NCBI RefSeq assembly: GCF_019112545.1
Contig: NW_025064886.1
Span: 870,490 to 934,489 of the forward strand
DNA: 64,000 bases
Origin: Guyanagaster necrorhizus
Taxonomy: Eukaryota > Basidiomycota > Agaricomycetes > Agaricales > Physalacriaceae
Direction: 5' to 3'
How positions within the stretch are numbered: position 1 is the stretch's first letter; every line of letters starts with the position of its first letter. Shown here one piece after another: positions 45,912 through 58,699 of this stretch. The position numbers were made by a program, and so were the translations under genes. The notes under the pieces were generated by a model. The model had not been told where the DNA came from. It ran no database searches and was given only the letters and a program-made list of their open reading frames with translations.

Positions 45912-48366
45912 ATGCCTCATATCAGGAAAAAAGCCAAAACGAAGCCTACTGACGAAGACGAACAGCCCAAGCCATGCTACATTACACGGCTTCCCTTTGA
46001 GCTTATCGCTGAAGTGCTCTTGTATACCCAGTCACCCAAGGACGTTCTTGCACTGGCTCGATGCAACAAGTTCTTCTGCGCAACCCTCGTTAAGAAATCT
46101 TCGGACTACATCTGGAGATATACCAGAACCAACTGCAGGCCGGGGCCCCTCCCGGAGCCCTTGCAGATTTTCACAGAGGCATCGTATGCTGCGTTTGTGT
46201 TTGACGAAGGCAAATGTGAGGTGAGATACTTGTATCACCACTGGCTAGATATTTTATTATCCAAATGTAGGAATGTGGGAGGGAAACCAAGTTGATGTAT
46301 GACTCGTTCGCTTTGAGGATTCGCACTTGCGGCCAGGTAAGGCTCTTTCGAGAAATATTCATATCCACTGATCCGCTTTAGACCCAATGCCGGAAGCAGT
46401 TTGCCAAGTAAAATTTCCTGCCGTTTCTAGGTCATTTACGCTGACTTGTATGCTTAGGACAAAACTTACTGCCCCACAAGCACAACCTGAATACCATCGA
46501 ATCATCTCGGAATCTCTTCTAGTTCCTGAACACGCCAATTGTACTCGTACGCTTTCTTTAAACGATTTCTTTCTTTCCACGTACTTACATATATCAGATT
46601 CAGCTTCATATTTATATGACAATGCAGCGTGTATATCCTTTTCCTAGTTGGCTCTCATCTCTAAGCTCATACACACCCAGGGCCCAATCGTCAAAAACTC
46701 TATCGTACCAACGAGTGGACCGCCGCCGTGCAAGAATATCTTGATGCCTCTCACTCTCCCGAGGACCTGGATGCTGAAATGGAGGTCTGTTTTGATCCTA
46801 TGCTATACTGTTGCCCCACTGAATGTTCATCATAGCGACGAGTGAAAATGGCGAAAAGGATATCGTTGATGATGCCCTCATTTTTGGAACTTTTTAAATG
46901 GAAGGAGAAGTATGATATAGCTCGTGCTACAAACAAAGCAGCCAACGAAGCGTTGTAAGTGTCATTCCCTCTTTCAACGCCATGGATGCCATTCTTAAAC
47001 TTTCCCAGCGCTAAGATCCTGGCAGCGAAGGTTGGCTATGATTATTGGGACCTTATGCAAGCGCCCAGCTACGCTAGACGACACCGGGGTAAGAATATAA
47101 CCCTAGAAAGAGTAACGGATTCTGGTGCGGTATTTCCTGACCTTCGTGAAACCCACTCTCATGTAGTTAACAGACTACAGGATGATCCACGAAGCTGTAG
47201 AAGCCGAAATTCTCAAAGCGTCCGAGGCACGAAAGCAGTCCAAACATGAAGCAGAATACAGGCAGTCAAGAGAGATCGTTGAGAAACATTACGAACGACT
47301 TCGATGCAAGAGGCTCGAGGTCCCTTTGCCGCCGCTAGCCAGTTTCCGCAAGATCCCTATCATTCATACTATTCAGACTACTCCCCCCTCGCCTGAATTT
47401 GACGTTGCTAAACAGCTGCAGACGCCACTTGTTGCAACACTTCTTAAGAGCGAGTTGTCAGCTTGGAGAAACCAAGCCAAGAACGCTTTAGCAGCTACTC
47501 TGGGTTTCGCAAATTGGAAGTCTGCAAGTAGCAAACGCTTGCATCCTGTGGATAGGATCAATGCCCACTTTCGATGCAAAAAGTGTGCTCATACGGAGAA
47601 TAAGTATAAAGAAGACGGGTGTTTTGATTTCTTCGGTGCTTGCTCTCACCAATGCTCAAAGAAGTTTCGGGGGAAACGAGAATGGAATGTTACACGGTTC
47701 CTTAAAGATGACAAGGTCAGTGGTTTTCCAATCCCTATGACGTGAATTTTCATTTCCTTGCAGGCCTGTGCGGCCGTCTCGAAGCTGGCTGATCTTGGCT
47801 CAATCAACACCGAGTCACCGGAGTCTATCAATGCTTTTGAGGCGCTTGATGCGAGAGTTTTGTGCAATAGTTGCACTGCGGCTATCGTCTTGCAGTCTTC
47901 CGCCGTTGTGAGTGTTCCCCCTCGACACCGGAAAGCATAAAAATTGACATGGTGATTCCTTCGTTTACAGGCTGGCCATTCCCACCGTCATGAGGACATG
48001 CAAATGTCCCTTCTATTAACCCCGATCCTCGAAAAGCATCCGCTAACGAAGGGGCTTGCTTTAAGGCTTATGGGTCCGGAAGATCGTGCGAAGGTGTTGC
48101 GAGAGAATAAGATCTATGGATGTCGCCATTGTCTACAGGTGCGAACGACGTCGACAGAGAAGCCTATGCAGGAATCTGGACAAGAGTGCATCCTGACTTT
48201 CAATGGACTGCGGTCCCATTTAAAGGCCAAGTGAGTGCTAGTTATACTTTCAGAGCGATCAAAGTCAATGAATGCTTTGGATAGGCATAAAGTCGTGGAC
48301 CTTCGTGACGAGGATTTTTATTGTTCCGGGCCTTTGACTTGGAAGGAAGCTGGCGCAGCAACCTGA
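45912..48366 (+). CDS. F-box protein with cysteine-rich C-terminal region
   Basis: A basic start (MPHIRKKAKTKP) precedes a clear F-box: ITRLPFELIAEVLLYTQSP, then DVLALARCNKFFCATL and YIWRYTRTN. The next exon gives CGRETKLMYDSFALRIRTCG, a Cys-containing motif seen in agaricomycete F-box proteins. Later exons: WTAAVQEYLDASHSPEDLD, FLELFKWKEKYDIARATNKA, then a long charged helix (EAEILKASEARKQSKHEAEY). Around 47570-47660 lies a cysteine cluster, FRCKKCAHTENKY followed by GACSHQCSKKF, with more Cys pairs in VLCNSC and GCRHC; together they suggest zinc binding. Exons join in frame to the stop at 48366 (EAGAAT). Likely an SCF adaptor; target unknown. Only the F-box part has a known role. Confidence 0.75.
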
Positions 48367-48863
48367 CTGGCGTCTATATGATTACTATCATGCTGAAGTT
48401 ATGTATCTCAATGTATATCATCTTGATCCATGCGATCCTTTATACCAGAAAATGGTTCAGCCCATGATATTGGGATACGGTCAGTCGGACCAAGTCTGCC
48501 GCCCAACACCGTCCGACAAATCGTCTGGTCTGATGACCCCAATCTGCAGGTTATTTTTTGACATCGCAGTGCCACGACGACTAAGAAAAGCAACTTCCTT
48601 CCTACATAATAGATTATAATTTTTCACCGTATGATTTTTGACTATTCTCATAACATTCTTAAGGTCATGGCCACTTTCTATCTCTTGTTCATTTCCGTTT
48701 CCGGGTAAAGGATATCACTATTTGTTGCCGGGCACTCTCGCGCCTGTAAGCATTGTATCAGATGATGACGGAAACCACACGGTCTACTACCCATGAAAGA
48801 TTCAGACTACTGGATGGGAATATAAGAATGCTTCGCAATCGCTGATGAATCGCATTGTCCGTC
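48367..48863. other. Intergenic region with a short unassigned frame
   Basis: A plus frame at 48401-48619 (MYLNVYHLDPCDPLYQK) has no family. The right end should hold the monooxygenase promoter. Confidence 0.4.
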
Positions 48864-50941
48864 ATGATCGATCTCAAGGATACCTCGTCTTACGCTTCCG
48901 ATATCGCGTCTACCTGGGTAGATAACTTCGCCAAAGCTCTTGCTTCGGGTGAAACCCACAGTACACTATCGTGCATCCTCCCCGACGGCTGGCTTCGCGA
49001 TATCCTTGTGTTCACTTGGGCGAACCGCTCCCTGCATGGACATGAGAAGATCTCGGCATATCTTAACAGCGATGGCAATAACAGAGTCGTTTTAGCACAG
49101 GTCTCTAATGTAGCCCTGGATACGAGAGAGTTCTTGACGCCAGAGTACGCGTCAGTGAGCGGGACGGTCATGTCAGGATTTACATTCAGCACCTCTGTGG
49201 GAACAGGACGTGGATATGTGCATCTCTTCCCTGACGCGCAAGGCGTGTGGAAGGCACTGTCCGTACTCATGATGCTTGATGAGCTCTACGGGCATCCCGA
49301 GGACGGTCCTGAGCTTGGAGTGTATGGGGAGCATACTTTAGCTTGGGAAGACGTTCACAAAGAACGTAAGGAAAGTATCGAGGCGGATCCTTACATCTTG
49401 ATAAGTGCGCGTGTCTTCCATATTTTATGTATCGAAGTGTTGATGACATTTTCCCAGTTGGGGCTGGTCAGACAGGCTTGACACTCGCAGCCCGCTTCCG
49501 TCAAATGAATTTGCCTACCCTGGTTGTAGAATCTAACCCACATGTGGGCGATAACTGGAGAGCTCGATACCCGACTCTTACGCTACATACTCCTCGGTCT
49601 CATTTTCAGTGTGAGTAATGTGTGTGTGCTTTATTTAAATGACACTCATGGCGAATAGTCCTGTATCACCAATATCCGTCCAATTGGCCGATATACGCCT
49701 CGCGTGACAAGGTCGCAAATTGGCTGGAGCACTACGCTATCAACCAGGACATGCATGTGTGGACAGGCTCTCGACCTACTGGTATTCCCACCTATGACCT
49801 TGAAACGAAGAAATGGACCATCGTCATCGACCACGAGGGTACTACTACTATTCTTCATCCTACTCATATTGTCTGCGCGTCCGGAATTCTTGGTGCTCCA
49901 AGGATACCTGCCATCGAAGATAGGGATGTGTTTCTTGGAACCGTCCTTCATGCAGAGAAGTATGGTGGTGGGAAATCTTACAGCGGCAAACGAGTTATCG
50001 TCGTAGGCGCGGGAAATACTAGCGCTGATATATGTCAGGACCTTATCGTGCAGGGTGCCGAGTCCGTAACCATGGTTCAGCGCTCATCGACCTGTGTCGT
50101 CGCGAAGCATCCTGGTTTTACCAACGCCCTGCAGAGCTTGTGGCCTGAGGATGTCCCGTCTGAGATATCTGACTTCAAGTTCCTTTCCATACCTCTACCG
50201 TTGCGAATAAAGATAGCCAGTGCTCATGCTGAGGAGTTGGCGGAAGTTGAAAGCGAGATGCATGAAGGTCTAAGGAAGGCGGGTCTCGATGTTAACATGG
50301 GCAAGGATGGGTCGGGCCAGTTCCCAATGGTGTTCCAGAGATTGGGGGGCTATTGTGAGTCTTAATTCCGATACACAGAGGTCAAAGCTTTATGAGATGA
50401 TTCTATAGGGATTGACGTCGGCTGCGCAGAGCTTATCATTTCAGGGAGAGTGAAAGTCAAACAAGGTGTCGAGGTTCAGCGATATCTGAGTGATGGCGTC
50501 GTTTTCACTGACGGTTCCAAGCTGGAAGCTGATGTTGTGATCTACGCGTGGGTTCCTTTCTTAAAGCCCTTCAAGATTGATAGTATCATTCATCATTCGC
50601 AGGACTGGCTATCATAACATCCGTGATACCGTTAAGGATGTGTTCGGCGAAGCTATCATGGAGCGTACAAGTCAAATTTGGGGCCTTGACGAGGAAGGCG
50701 AATTGAGAGGTTGTTTCAAACCTTCCGGTCATCCAGGCGTAAGGACATCTGCACATCATCGTTCTTCGCTGGTTTACGCTTCTCTCAGCTCTGGTTTGGC
50801 GGCGGTGATATAAGTCTATGTCGATGTTTCTCTAAACGCATGGTAAGACTTACTACTCTTCGATTTTAAATGCGTGCTTATCAATAACCATGTTAGGCCC
50901 TCGAAATGAAAGCTATTCAACTTGGCTTGGTGGATAAATAG
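48864..50941 (+). CDS. Flavin-containing monooxygenase-like FAD/NAD(P)H oxidoreductase
   Basis: The start at 48864 gives about 190 residues of an NTF2/SnoaL-like fold (WVDNFAKALASGETHSTLSC), then, after an intron, the FAD-binding GxGxxG in VGAGQTGLTLAARFRQM. FMO hallmarks follow: VESNPHVGDNWRARYPTLTL, then YPSNWPIYASRDKVANWLEH, then the NAD(P)-binding VIVVGAGNTSADICQDL. ASGILGAPRIPAI and a C-terminal ATGY-like TGYHNIRDTV complete the set. The last exons give LWFGGGDISLCRCFSKRM and ALEMKAIQLGLVDK with stop at 50941. This SnoaL-plus-FMO architecture is common in fungi and resembles YUCCA-type enzymes; the substrate is unknown. No frame damage was needed to join the exons. Confidence 0.82.
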
Positions 50942-51398
50942 AAGACCATACATCCAGAAGAGAAAGAGATGAAGAGGTTTGTGTCATGGACCCGATACTA
51001 TTTTCTTGAGACCCATAGAGGAAACTGTCCAAACACCTGTTACTTCAAAACTGGCAAGGAAACATGGTGACAAGATTGAGTAATGGATATATAGAATGTT
51101 AGAGCGTCGATGGTGCTGGCGTAACCAGAAGACCGATGTTAAATACAGGGAAATACCACATTGAAGCCACAGTAATGACTGGTTCTCATAGTCGCCACCA
51201 ACTGTCTAGGTCTCTTCTTCCGCTCTGGTCAGACCTGTATCGGATTTGAAGGCAAGGTAGACTTTGAGTTGTACCTTCAAGCGGGTGAAGGCCGCTTCGC
51301 GTAGTCTGTCCTTTAACACCTCGAAGGCTAGACTAAGGAAAGTTTGAGTATCGGCTCGATCAACGGAATCTCATCTACGCACGCCAGCCAGCATTTCA
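50942..51398. other. Intergenic, convergent 3' ends
   Basis: 457 bp between the monooxygenase stop and the LRR-like stop. No open frame of interest. Confidence 0.5.
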
Positions 51399-52550
51399 TC
51401 AGAATAGGTGTGTATCCATGAAATAGTTATTCTTCGTCTTGACATGACCAATAGTGACGTGTAACCTCTTGGACCTTTTCAAACGAGGGCAGCTTCTCTG
51501 GATCAGTCCCTTTTGCCGTTCACCTTTTTGGAGAGTGGTCGGTTTCCACACTTTGATGATGACATGGACAATTCGGAGAGCAGGAAATCGACCATCGGTA
51601 AGAAGGGAATCGAGGGCTCTCCATGTATTCCCAGCATCCTGTGCAATGTAGATGGCTCCCTTGTTCATCCCTACGACGATCTTCAGGTACTCCAGAGACG
51701 ACTCTTTCCCAGGCGGAACGAGTGATTTCATCCACCACTGTAATACAACTTCGAGAGGACTACGTAGGCAGGTAGCCCTGACGCGACCATGGATGTCGAT
51801 ACCGAGCCTCTTGACGTGGGAGACATCAAGAACCGGAGGCTCTTTTTTCCAAGCGTGTTTGACTGCAGCTAAGTACGGTATGGTTAGGAAAGAAGAGAGG
51901 AATAGAAGAGATGACTTACCCGATTGGCGAGCATGATCATGCATTACATTGAACTCCTGGAGCATACCAGTCGTAGAGGAGCGCTGAAGGAAGAGACCGA
52001 CGAATGGAATATCACTATAGGTAACATCGTTCAAGGTGACTTTGCGCAGAGTCTCATCCGAACCCAAAGATCCGTTCAGAAATAAACGCCATATGTCTGG
52101 TGACTGGTTGGATCTGACCGTATGAAGAACAGACGCGTGTTTCACAACCGGCATCCTATGAGAATTCTTGACGGTAACTTGATGACAGTCGAGGTTCGTT
52201 AACTGTGGGAAAAGCCCGACGAACCTCGAAAAGCTCTGCTGATCATCGAACTTGGCGTTCGAAAAACGAATGGATTGGACCGGCCGCGAGTATAATGCGT
52301 TCAAGAGGTCCTCGCCGATGGTGTCCATGTGGATATCTTGGAATTCAAGACTTTCCAGCTGTGGCAGGCTCTGTATCACTTTGGGACCATATGGTTTACG
52401 CCCACATGCCGTCCTAAGAGCCAAGGCCGTTGTATCACTGGGAACATCTTCAGTAAGAAAGGCGGGCCATTTTTTGGGGGATGAAAGCTTGAGGGTAGAA
52501 CTAAAATGTCGCCGAGGTATTTGTTGAAGGACTCGGACGCGGTTCAGCAT
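51399..52550 (-). CDS. LRR-like protein of unknown function (F-box-family style)
   Basis: One long frame of 383 codons. It probably contains a short in-frame intron around 51870-51920 (GTAAGTCATC..TACTTAG), which removes a Leu/Ser/Phe-rich insert and joins HARQS to AAVKHAWKK. The body shows leucine-rich spacing: LPQLESLEFQDIHMDTIGE, VQSIRFSNAKFDDQQSF, FPQLTNLDCHQVTV, TLRKVTLNDVTYSDI, SSLEYLKIVVGMNKG and FPALRIVHVIIKVW. This is the style of the C-terminal half of agaricomycete F-box-like proteins, but no F-box is visible. The N-terminus (MLNRVRVLQQIPRRHFSSTL) is Arg-rich and could be a mitochondrial presequence, or the true first exon may lie elsewhere. Confidence 0.55.
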   Translation of the reverse strand: MLNRVRVLQQIPRRHFSSTLKLSSPKKWPAFLTEDVPSDTTALALRTACGRKPYGPKVIQSLPQLESLEFQDIHMDTIGEDLLNALYSRPVQSIRFSNAKFDDQQSFSRFVGLFPQLTNLDCHQVTVKNSHRMPVVKHASVLHTVRSNQSPDIWRLFLNGSLGSDETLRKVTLNDVTYSDIPFVGLFLQRSSTTGMLQEFNVMHDHARQSGKSSLLFLSSFLTIPYLAAVKHAWKKEPPVLDVSHVKRLGIDIHGRVRATCLRSPLEVVLQWWMKSLVPPGKESSLEYLKIVVGMNKGAIYIAQDAGNTWRALDSLLTDGRFPALRIVHVIIKVWKPTTLQKGERQKGLIQRSCPRLKRSKRLHVTIGHVKTKNNYFMDTHLF

Positions 52551-52659
52551 CTAAGGAGAGTCAGTATACCGATTTCAAAGTACCTTCTTCACATACTGTA
52601 CAACTGTCTCGCTATGATAAACCGCAATGGCACTGCATTGAAACCGTGGCAGTTGAAAG

Positions 52660-52674
52660 AAAAAAAAAAAAAAA
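52660..52674. repeat. 15-base A homopolymer
   Basis: A run of A from 52660 to 52674, read as T on the minus strand about 80 bases beyond the SWP1 stop. It lies in the 3' flank and could relate to transcript ends. Confidence 0.7.
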
Positions 52675-52755
52675 GGCCGGTCTCTTTAATTCAGCGGCCC
52701 GGTACGGCCATAAATACCGAACTGTCCTCGATAAGTGCAGGTCATTCTATTAGTA

Positions 52756-53746
52756 CTACTTTTGGGATCCCAATCTACGTTCAGAGATACTAGCTAGGGC
52801 ATACTTTCCACTAAAAAGCATGACAACGCCCAGGATACCCCCGTACAATAAGACCTCTCCCAGTTTGAGATCCACCCAGTACCAGAGAAGTAAAACCTCG
52901 AAGGCACCAAGGGTTGCGGTGAAAGGAAGTATTTTGGCAGAGAATAGCCGAGGCACGCGAGGTGATATCTGTACCCACTATCTCTTTGTCAATAAACGGC
53001 GTTAAGCCAAGTTTCGAAAGCGCGCACCAATCCCAACAAAACAATCCAAGGAGAAAGGACAAGGCCGACAAAGAAAGCAGAAATGGGCCTGGGCGGCTGA
53101 GTTGGTTCAGGTCGGAATGTGTGTTCAATGAAAGGAAGAGGATGGAACGACGCCTCATCTGGGTGGGGCGTAACGGGATGAGACGGTGGAAGGAAAAGGT
53201 CGAACAAGCTAATTTTGAAGGGCGAGTAATTGGGTGTTCCAATGATTAACGAGACTTTCAAGGCCGCCTTTGACGTCGCTGGCAGGGACGGCGGCACTTT
53301 AGCCATGTTCTGATTCCACCACCGAGTTCAGAAGAACAATTGGGCAGGTATCAGCTGAACTCACCAGTTCGAATTTTGCTTTACCACCACTTGTCACCCG
53401 GATAGGCTGGATGCCCTCCTCCCCAGACTCCTCATCATAGAAACGAAGGAACGTCTGCTGCGGTTGTACGCCCTTTCCACTATCCGCATCGATGACTTGG
53501 AAAGTCAATTTTAGCATGTCCGTTGGTGAAAGAGTGACAGGTTCGGGTGTTTTGTGCACCAATGAGATGCTAGGCCGGCTTTCAGGTCGAATGAGCGCAA
53601 GGCAGGTAGATGGTTACATACGGCTCTGAACGCAGATGGGGACCGCCAGAAGAGGTAACAGAGAATCTGGGAGAGTGTAGAGTTAGTACAGACGCGTTCA
53701 CCGCTGCTGCAAGCAGCAGCAAGGACGCAAAGGAAAACATGGTCAT
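52756..53746 (-). CDS. SWP1: Oligosaccharyltransferase subunit Swp1 / ribophorin II
   Basis: A subunit of the ER complex that N-glycosylates nascent proteins. The start at 53746 (or 53740) gives a signal peptide, MTMFSFASLLLLAAAVNASV, then VTSSGGPHLRSEP. The following exons hold the conserved lumenal domain: VHKTPEPVTLSPTDMLKLTF, QVIDADSGKGVQPQQTFLRF and GIQPIRVTSGGKAKFEL. Next come MAKVPPSLPATSKAALKVSL and HPLPFIEHTFRPEPTQPPRP, the family's last lumenal motif. The membrane part includes ISAFFVGLVLSPWIVLLGLV, a second helix within ATLGAFEVLLLWYWVDLKLG and a third, LLYGGILGVVMLFSGKYAL, ending RRLGSQK. Introns are short with normal signals. The three-helix end fits the family. Confidence 0.88.
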
Positions 53747-53960
53747 GGAGAAGGAGCAAGACTGAAATGATCAGTGCGACGTGTTCGTCCAAATGTGGTG
53801 ACCGAGTTCCCAAAATAGACAGACTTACGGCAAAAATTTAGCGAGAAACCGTTAACCTTTACTGTAAATTTTTATGTATTCTGTACACCTGGAACCAGTG
53901 GAAAGCAATCGAAGGCATGGTAATTAAATAGCACAATAGATTTTACCGAAAGGATTGACA

Positions 53961-55648
53961 TCACAGCTTCAAGCCCGACGCCCACATGTTCTCATCCTCA
54001 TGATCATCGAAGGGCTGGTGTTTTCGGTTTGTTGAGTCAAGCCGGTTCATTTCTGTAGCACCCATCCCAGAGTAGATGCCTCGCTGGACATTCACGACTG
54101 GTATCTGATTTGGAACGCTGTTGTGGGATCTTTGTCGACCCTTGACCATTCGTATAATTACCGTCGACGTGACCTAGAACGACGCGACCCTAAGGACTCG
54201 GCAAAGGAGAATGATAGCGGCGACCTACATCAATAGGCTCTGACGTTAAAGTCTCCTTCAATTTTTTTCTTGGCATCAGTGTATCCATTAGGGTCTATGA
54301 ATATCAGTCAAAAAATGTAAAAATAGAGTGAAGATATACATTTGTGTAGATACATCCACAAGGCATTGCAAACATGCCATAGAGGTTTGTCACCGGAGAA
54401 CCTACAACCCTGGTAAGCCTTACAACCAAAGAAACAGATGGGGGCACTACTGAGGTAGCAGATCAAAACAGCCATCGGAAAGATACTCGAGAAGACTCCG
54501 GTTTGAATTGTGCCACGAATGAGCTGATTGATAATCGAAACCGTTGTCTTGAATCCTGTTCTAGATCTATAGAGCACGAACGACAGCATGCCTTACATCT
54601 TGTATTAGTAATAACATATATCGAAAGGCGGAGATGGTGAGCTCACTTGTCAGGAATAATCTATCACTGTTTGACCCACGAGCCATGTAATGACGATAGG
54701 TTTTAAAACAATCATTTTTAGCATCCTGACAGACATGTCTTCATGAGAACAATATCTGCGATAATTTCTTTACCCACTCACCAATAATCCAGGCCTAAAT
54801 GTGACACGATCAACGTAGAAGATGCAAAAGCCATAACTGAACGCACCTTGACTCCCATCGTTATACCAAACCCAAAGACTGTAACAGCACATATCATTAC
54901 GCCGACATACAATACAGCTTTTCCGTCAACCGATATAGACTAAAGAAATGATTAACTTGAGCAACATCGAAGATCAAAGATACACCGTGACGCACCGAAA
55001 GGCCATAAAGTTGTGAACGAGAGTCGTAGCAATAGTCTCACTTATGGGTGTAAAAGGATAAGGCTAACGTCAGCATATCTCAGGATAGAACGGTGGAGAA
55101 GCTCACTGAGGAGAATTTCGGGGTTGGTATAATTTCCAATGCTTCGTAGCCTTCTGCATTAGGCTAAGCGGTCAATCTCAAGGAGAACGTGACAAACCAG
55201 TAAAACCAAGCCATGTATATCTCCCTGCACAACATATTTAGAGCAAAGAAACTGCATCATTGTGGCGGCACATACGCTGCAGAGTGCACTGAATCGTTTA
55301 GGAACAACAAGAGCACTGTAGCCCTAGATTGGTATAGCACGGCTACGAGCTTCATCGTACTTGATCCACAATGGATCCTTGTGCTCTATACGTATGGGTC
55401 ACCTCGCAACTGTCTTCCACAAGATATCGCCTTTAACTCACTTGATCCATAATACGTCGCGAACTGGAAAGTGACTATTCCGAAAAGATATGTATTGACT
55501 GGAGTCCAGTCAGCTCTTATTCATAGCTCGAGCAAAAAATCCTCACAAAAGATGCCAACCAACAATGTACCTGCGTCTTTGATTAGAACATACTGTAAAA
55601 AGGATACGAGAACAAAGACTAACCAAGCAATGTATCATACTCTCCCAT
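53961..55648 (-). CDS. DUF6534-type multi-pass membrane protein
   Basis: Many small exons are needed. The start at 55648 reads MGEYDTLLG, then TLLVGIFFNTYLFGIVTFQF and ATYYGS (helix 1 and loop), the hallmark opening of this agaricomycete family. Further segments: VLLLFLNDSVHSAAEIYMAW, FYWFVT, GNYTNPEILL, HNFMAFR, SISVDGKAVLYVGVMICAV, TVFGFGITMGVK, then LYRSRTGFKTTVSIINQLIR and GTIQTGVFSSIFPMAVLICY. TLMDTLMPRKKLKETL marks the cytoplasmic end, followed by a polar tail ending WASGLKL at 53961. About seven helices are expected. No function is known for the family; it has a 7TM-like layout, but nothing here shows a ligand. Confidence 0.72.
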
Positions 55649-56672
55649 CGCCTTGCGAAGCCAGCTGCTTGGATGAAACAAGAGGTCGAAGCGGTTCATT
55701 TATACTCCCTGTAAGGTCTACCCACGGCCCTTGTCAAATGGAGCACTAAATAGAAGGACCAATATTAATTTCAATATGATGGCGGCATGGAACTCGCAGC
55801 TTGCTGGAACGCTGGTATTCTTGCGGGCTCTTCTAGTGGTGGACCGACCCAATGATTCGTACGCAGAAACGACCTCTAGTGCAGTTCGGAGGGCACATCG
55901 CTACTAATGGCGTTCACGAATAGTTACAGCGCATCTTGCACAATGCGCACATAGGCATTTCGAAGCCATCGTGGTCATTAAGGGAAGGAAAGACCTGGGA
56001 AGCCACGGGTGGCAAGACTCATACGGATCTCACATCTAAGCGGTGTCACGACATTGGAAATATCACCTCGAATGAACTGATCAGCCGAAGTACACGGGAT
56101 ACGCGATTGATGGGAGGTTGAACCCCCTTACTGCTCGAGCTTTGACCCTCAATATTTCTTCATGGTCGCGTTGTCAAGGTCCATATCATTTCTGGAACGG
56201 TGGTTTCTGATTTCCCTCTAGTAGGGCTCGTACTCTCCCGGGCAGTTCTTGTTGATGAGAATATGACGTCAGCTCGCTGGAAAATCAGTTAACTGACATT
56301 GAAGAAATCTGGAGAAGGCGTCTGGAGAGGCCGGAACCTTCAGGGCACCGCATGAACGCCTTGAGCCTTCAAAGGCCTGAAAAAAATCCCAAGTCCGCTG
56401 GGCATTTAGTAATGGTGTTGACACGCTCTCGCTAGTATATCGTTGCATATCTCATTGTAGTGACGGTGACGACAACGGATGCACAGGTGACCGATTGGTC
56501 AACATTATGTAGGCCGGGCCACTCCGTTGCAAGTGCATACGGTTAAGCTCGTCGGAACGTCGAAAGGGCTAGCTCGTGACGGCCCTGCGGGTAATAACTA
56601 TGACGGGCCTGCTGGACGGAGAAATATCAACATCAGCTCGGCAGAAAGCTCAATTCAATTGCTTACACACTC
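55649..56672. other. Intergenic region, no gene seen
   Basis: Promoter region of the DUF6534 gene and 3' flank of ATP10. A short frame at 55936-56121 has no domain. Confidence 0.5.
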
Positions 56673-57704
56673 TTAAGCCACAGATTCTCGCTTGGACTGT
56701 TCCAGACGCTTCAAGAGCACACCTGTGCATATCTCGAGGGTCTGTGCCTCCTGGACTGTGGCACCAGCACTGCCAGCCCAGCGAATTTTAAGATTTTCAT
56801 CGACAAGGTACACGTAGCCCACTCGATTATTCGTCATGCTTAGTGGATCTCGCTCGTACTCCATGTTTTGGCTCGACACGAGATACGTGGAGTGGAGCTC
56901 TGGAGGTATGACGGATCGTAGAGAGGTGGCGAACAGATTAACCAGCAACGATTTGAGGAGGTTTTCTTGTAGATTGATCTGGACAAATTGGTATAATGGG
57001 TTGGACAGATATCGATTGTTGGTTGATTCCGAAAAACCCTTGACATGGAACTGTGTATACATCAGGACCCAGGCGGTAAGAACATTCAATGCTACGCGCC
57101 TCGGATATTCGTGTAGTGATTATGGCGAGTACTGTTACTCGGCCAATACAGAGATTTGTCGTGTGCTGATTGAATCCTTTCAGGTTCTTCCCTTGGATGT
57201 CCGGGAAATAGAGGGCTTGCTGGACAATTGTCATGTAGTATTCAGATGAAAAACCAAGGTGGCACCAACGTCTTCGCGTATCAGACTCTTGGGAGCGAGC
57301 CAGGTCTTTCCTCCATGTCTTCTTGTTCGATTCAAATCGTGGAAATACCCTTTTGAAGCTTCTTTTACTCTACAGCGGCAGTAAGGACTAGACTCGAAAA
57401 AAGAAAACCGAACATACAAAAGTTCCCGCTCTGCCATGACTTTGTCGACATCCATATACCCCTTCAGCCTTTCCGTGGTACTCAGGCGCGAAGTCGTCGG
57501 TCGATGCCGCACTCCTAGAGGCCTGCTAAGATACGGTAGCGGTTCTTCGTCGTACGGTTCGTGGTAGATATCCTTCTTTTCCCCGACACCTTCGGTTAAC
57601 GTAGATTTTGGTGCTTCATTCCAGAACACCCTAGTAGAATGAAAAGCACGGCAGCAAACATCACGACGTTGCCATTGACGAGCAACATGCAAAAAAGTCG
57701 CCAT
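56673..57704 (-). CDS. ATP10: Mitochondrial ATP synthase assembly factor Atp10
   Basis: A matrix/inner-membrane chaperone that helps assemble subunit 6 (Atp6) into the F1Fo ATP synthase. The start at 57704 gives the presequence MATFLHVARQWQRRDVCCRA, then RPLGVRHRPTTSRLSTTERL. Joined exons give KGYMDVDKVMAERELLVKEA, GYFHDLNRTRRHGGKTWLAP, SLIREDV, ALYFPDIQGKNL and VTVLAIITTRISE. Then come QFVQINLQENLLKSLLVNLF, the conserved VGYVYLVDENLKIRWAGSAG and ATVQEAQTLEICTGVLLKRL. The frame ends RESVA at 56673. This follows the Atp10 pattern closely. It diverges from histone H2A across 180 bp. Confidence 0.88.
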
Positions 57705-58569
<865 letters not shown>

Positions 58570-58699
58570 TGGCTGTATAGTATCATTGGGTATATTATAT
58601 TTTATGTCTTTTCTATTCTATCATGTAACATTGTACACTTCGTTTCTGTATGGAATTAGTATGGGCATTAGTTTAACCGCAGTCTCCGCCAACAACTGA

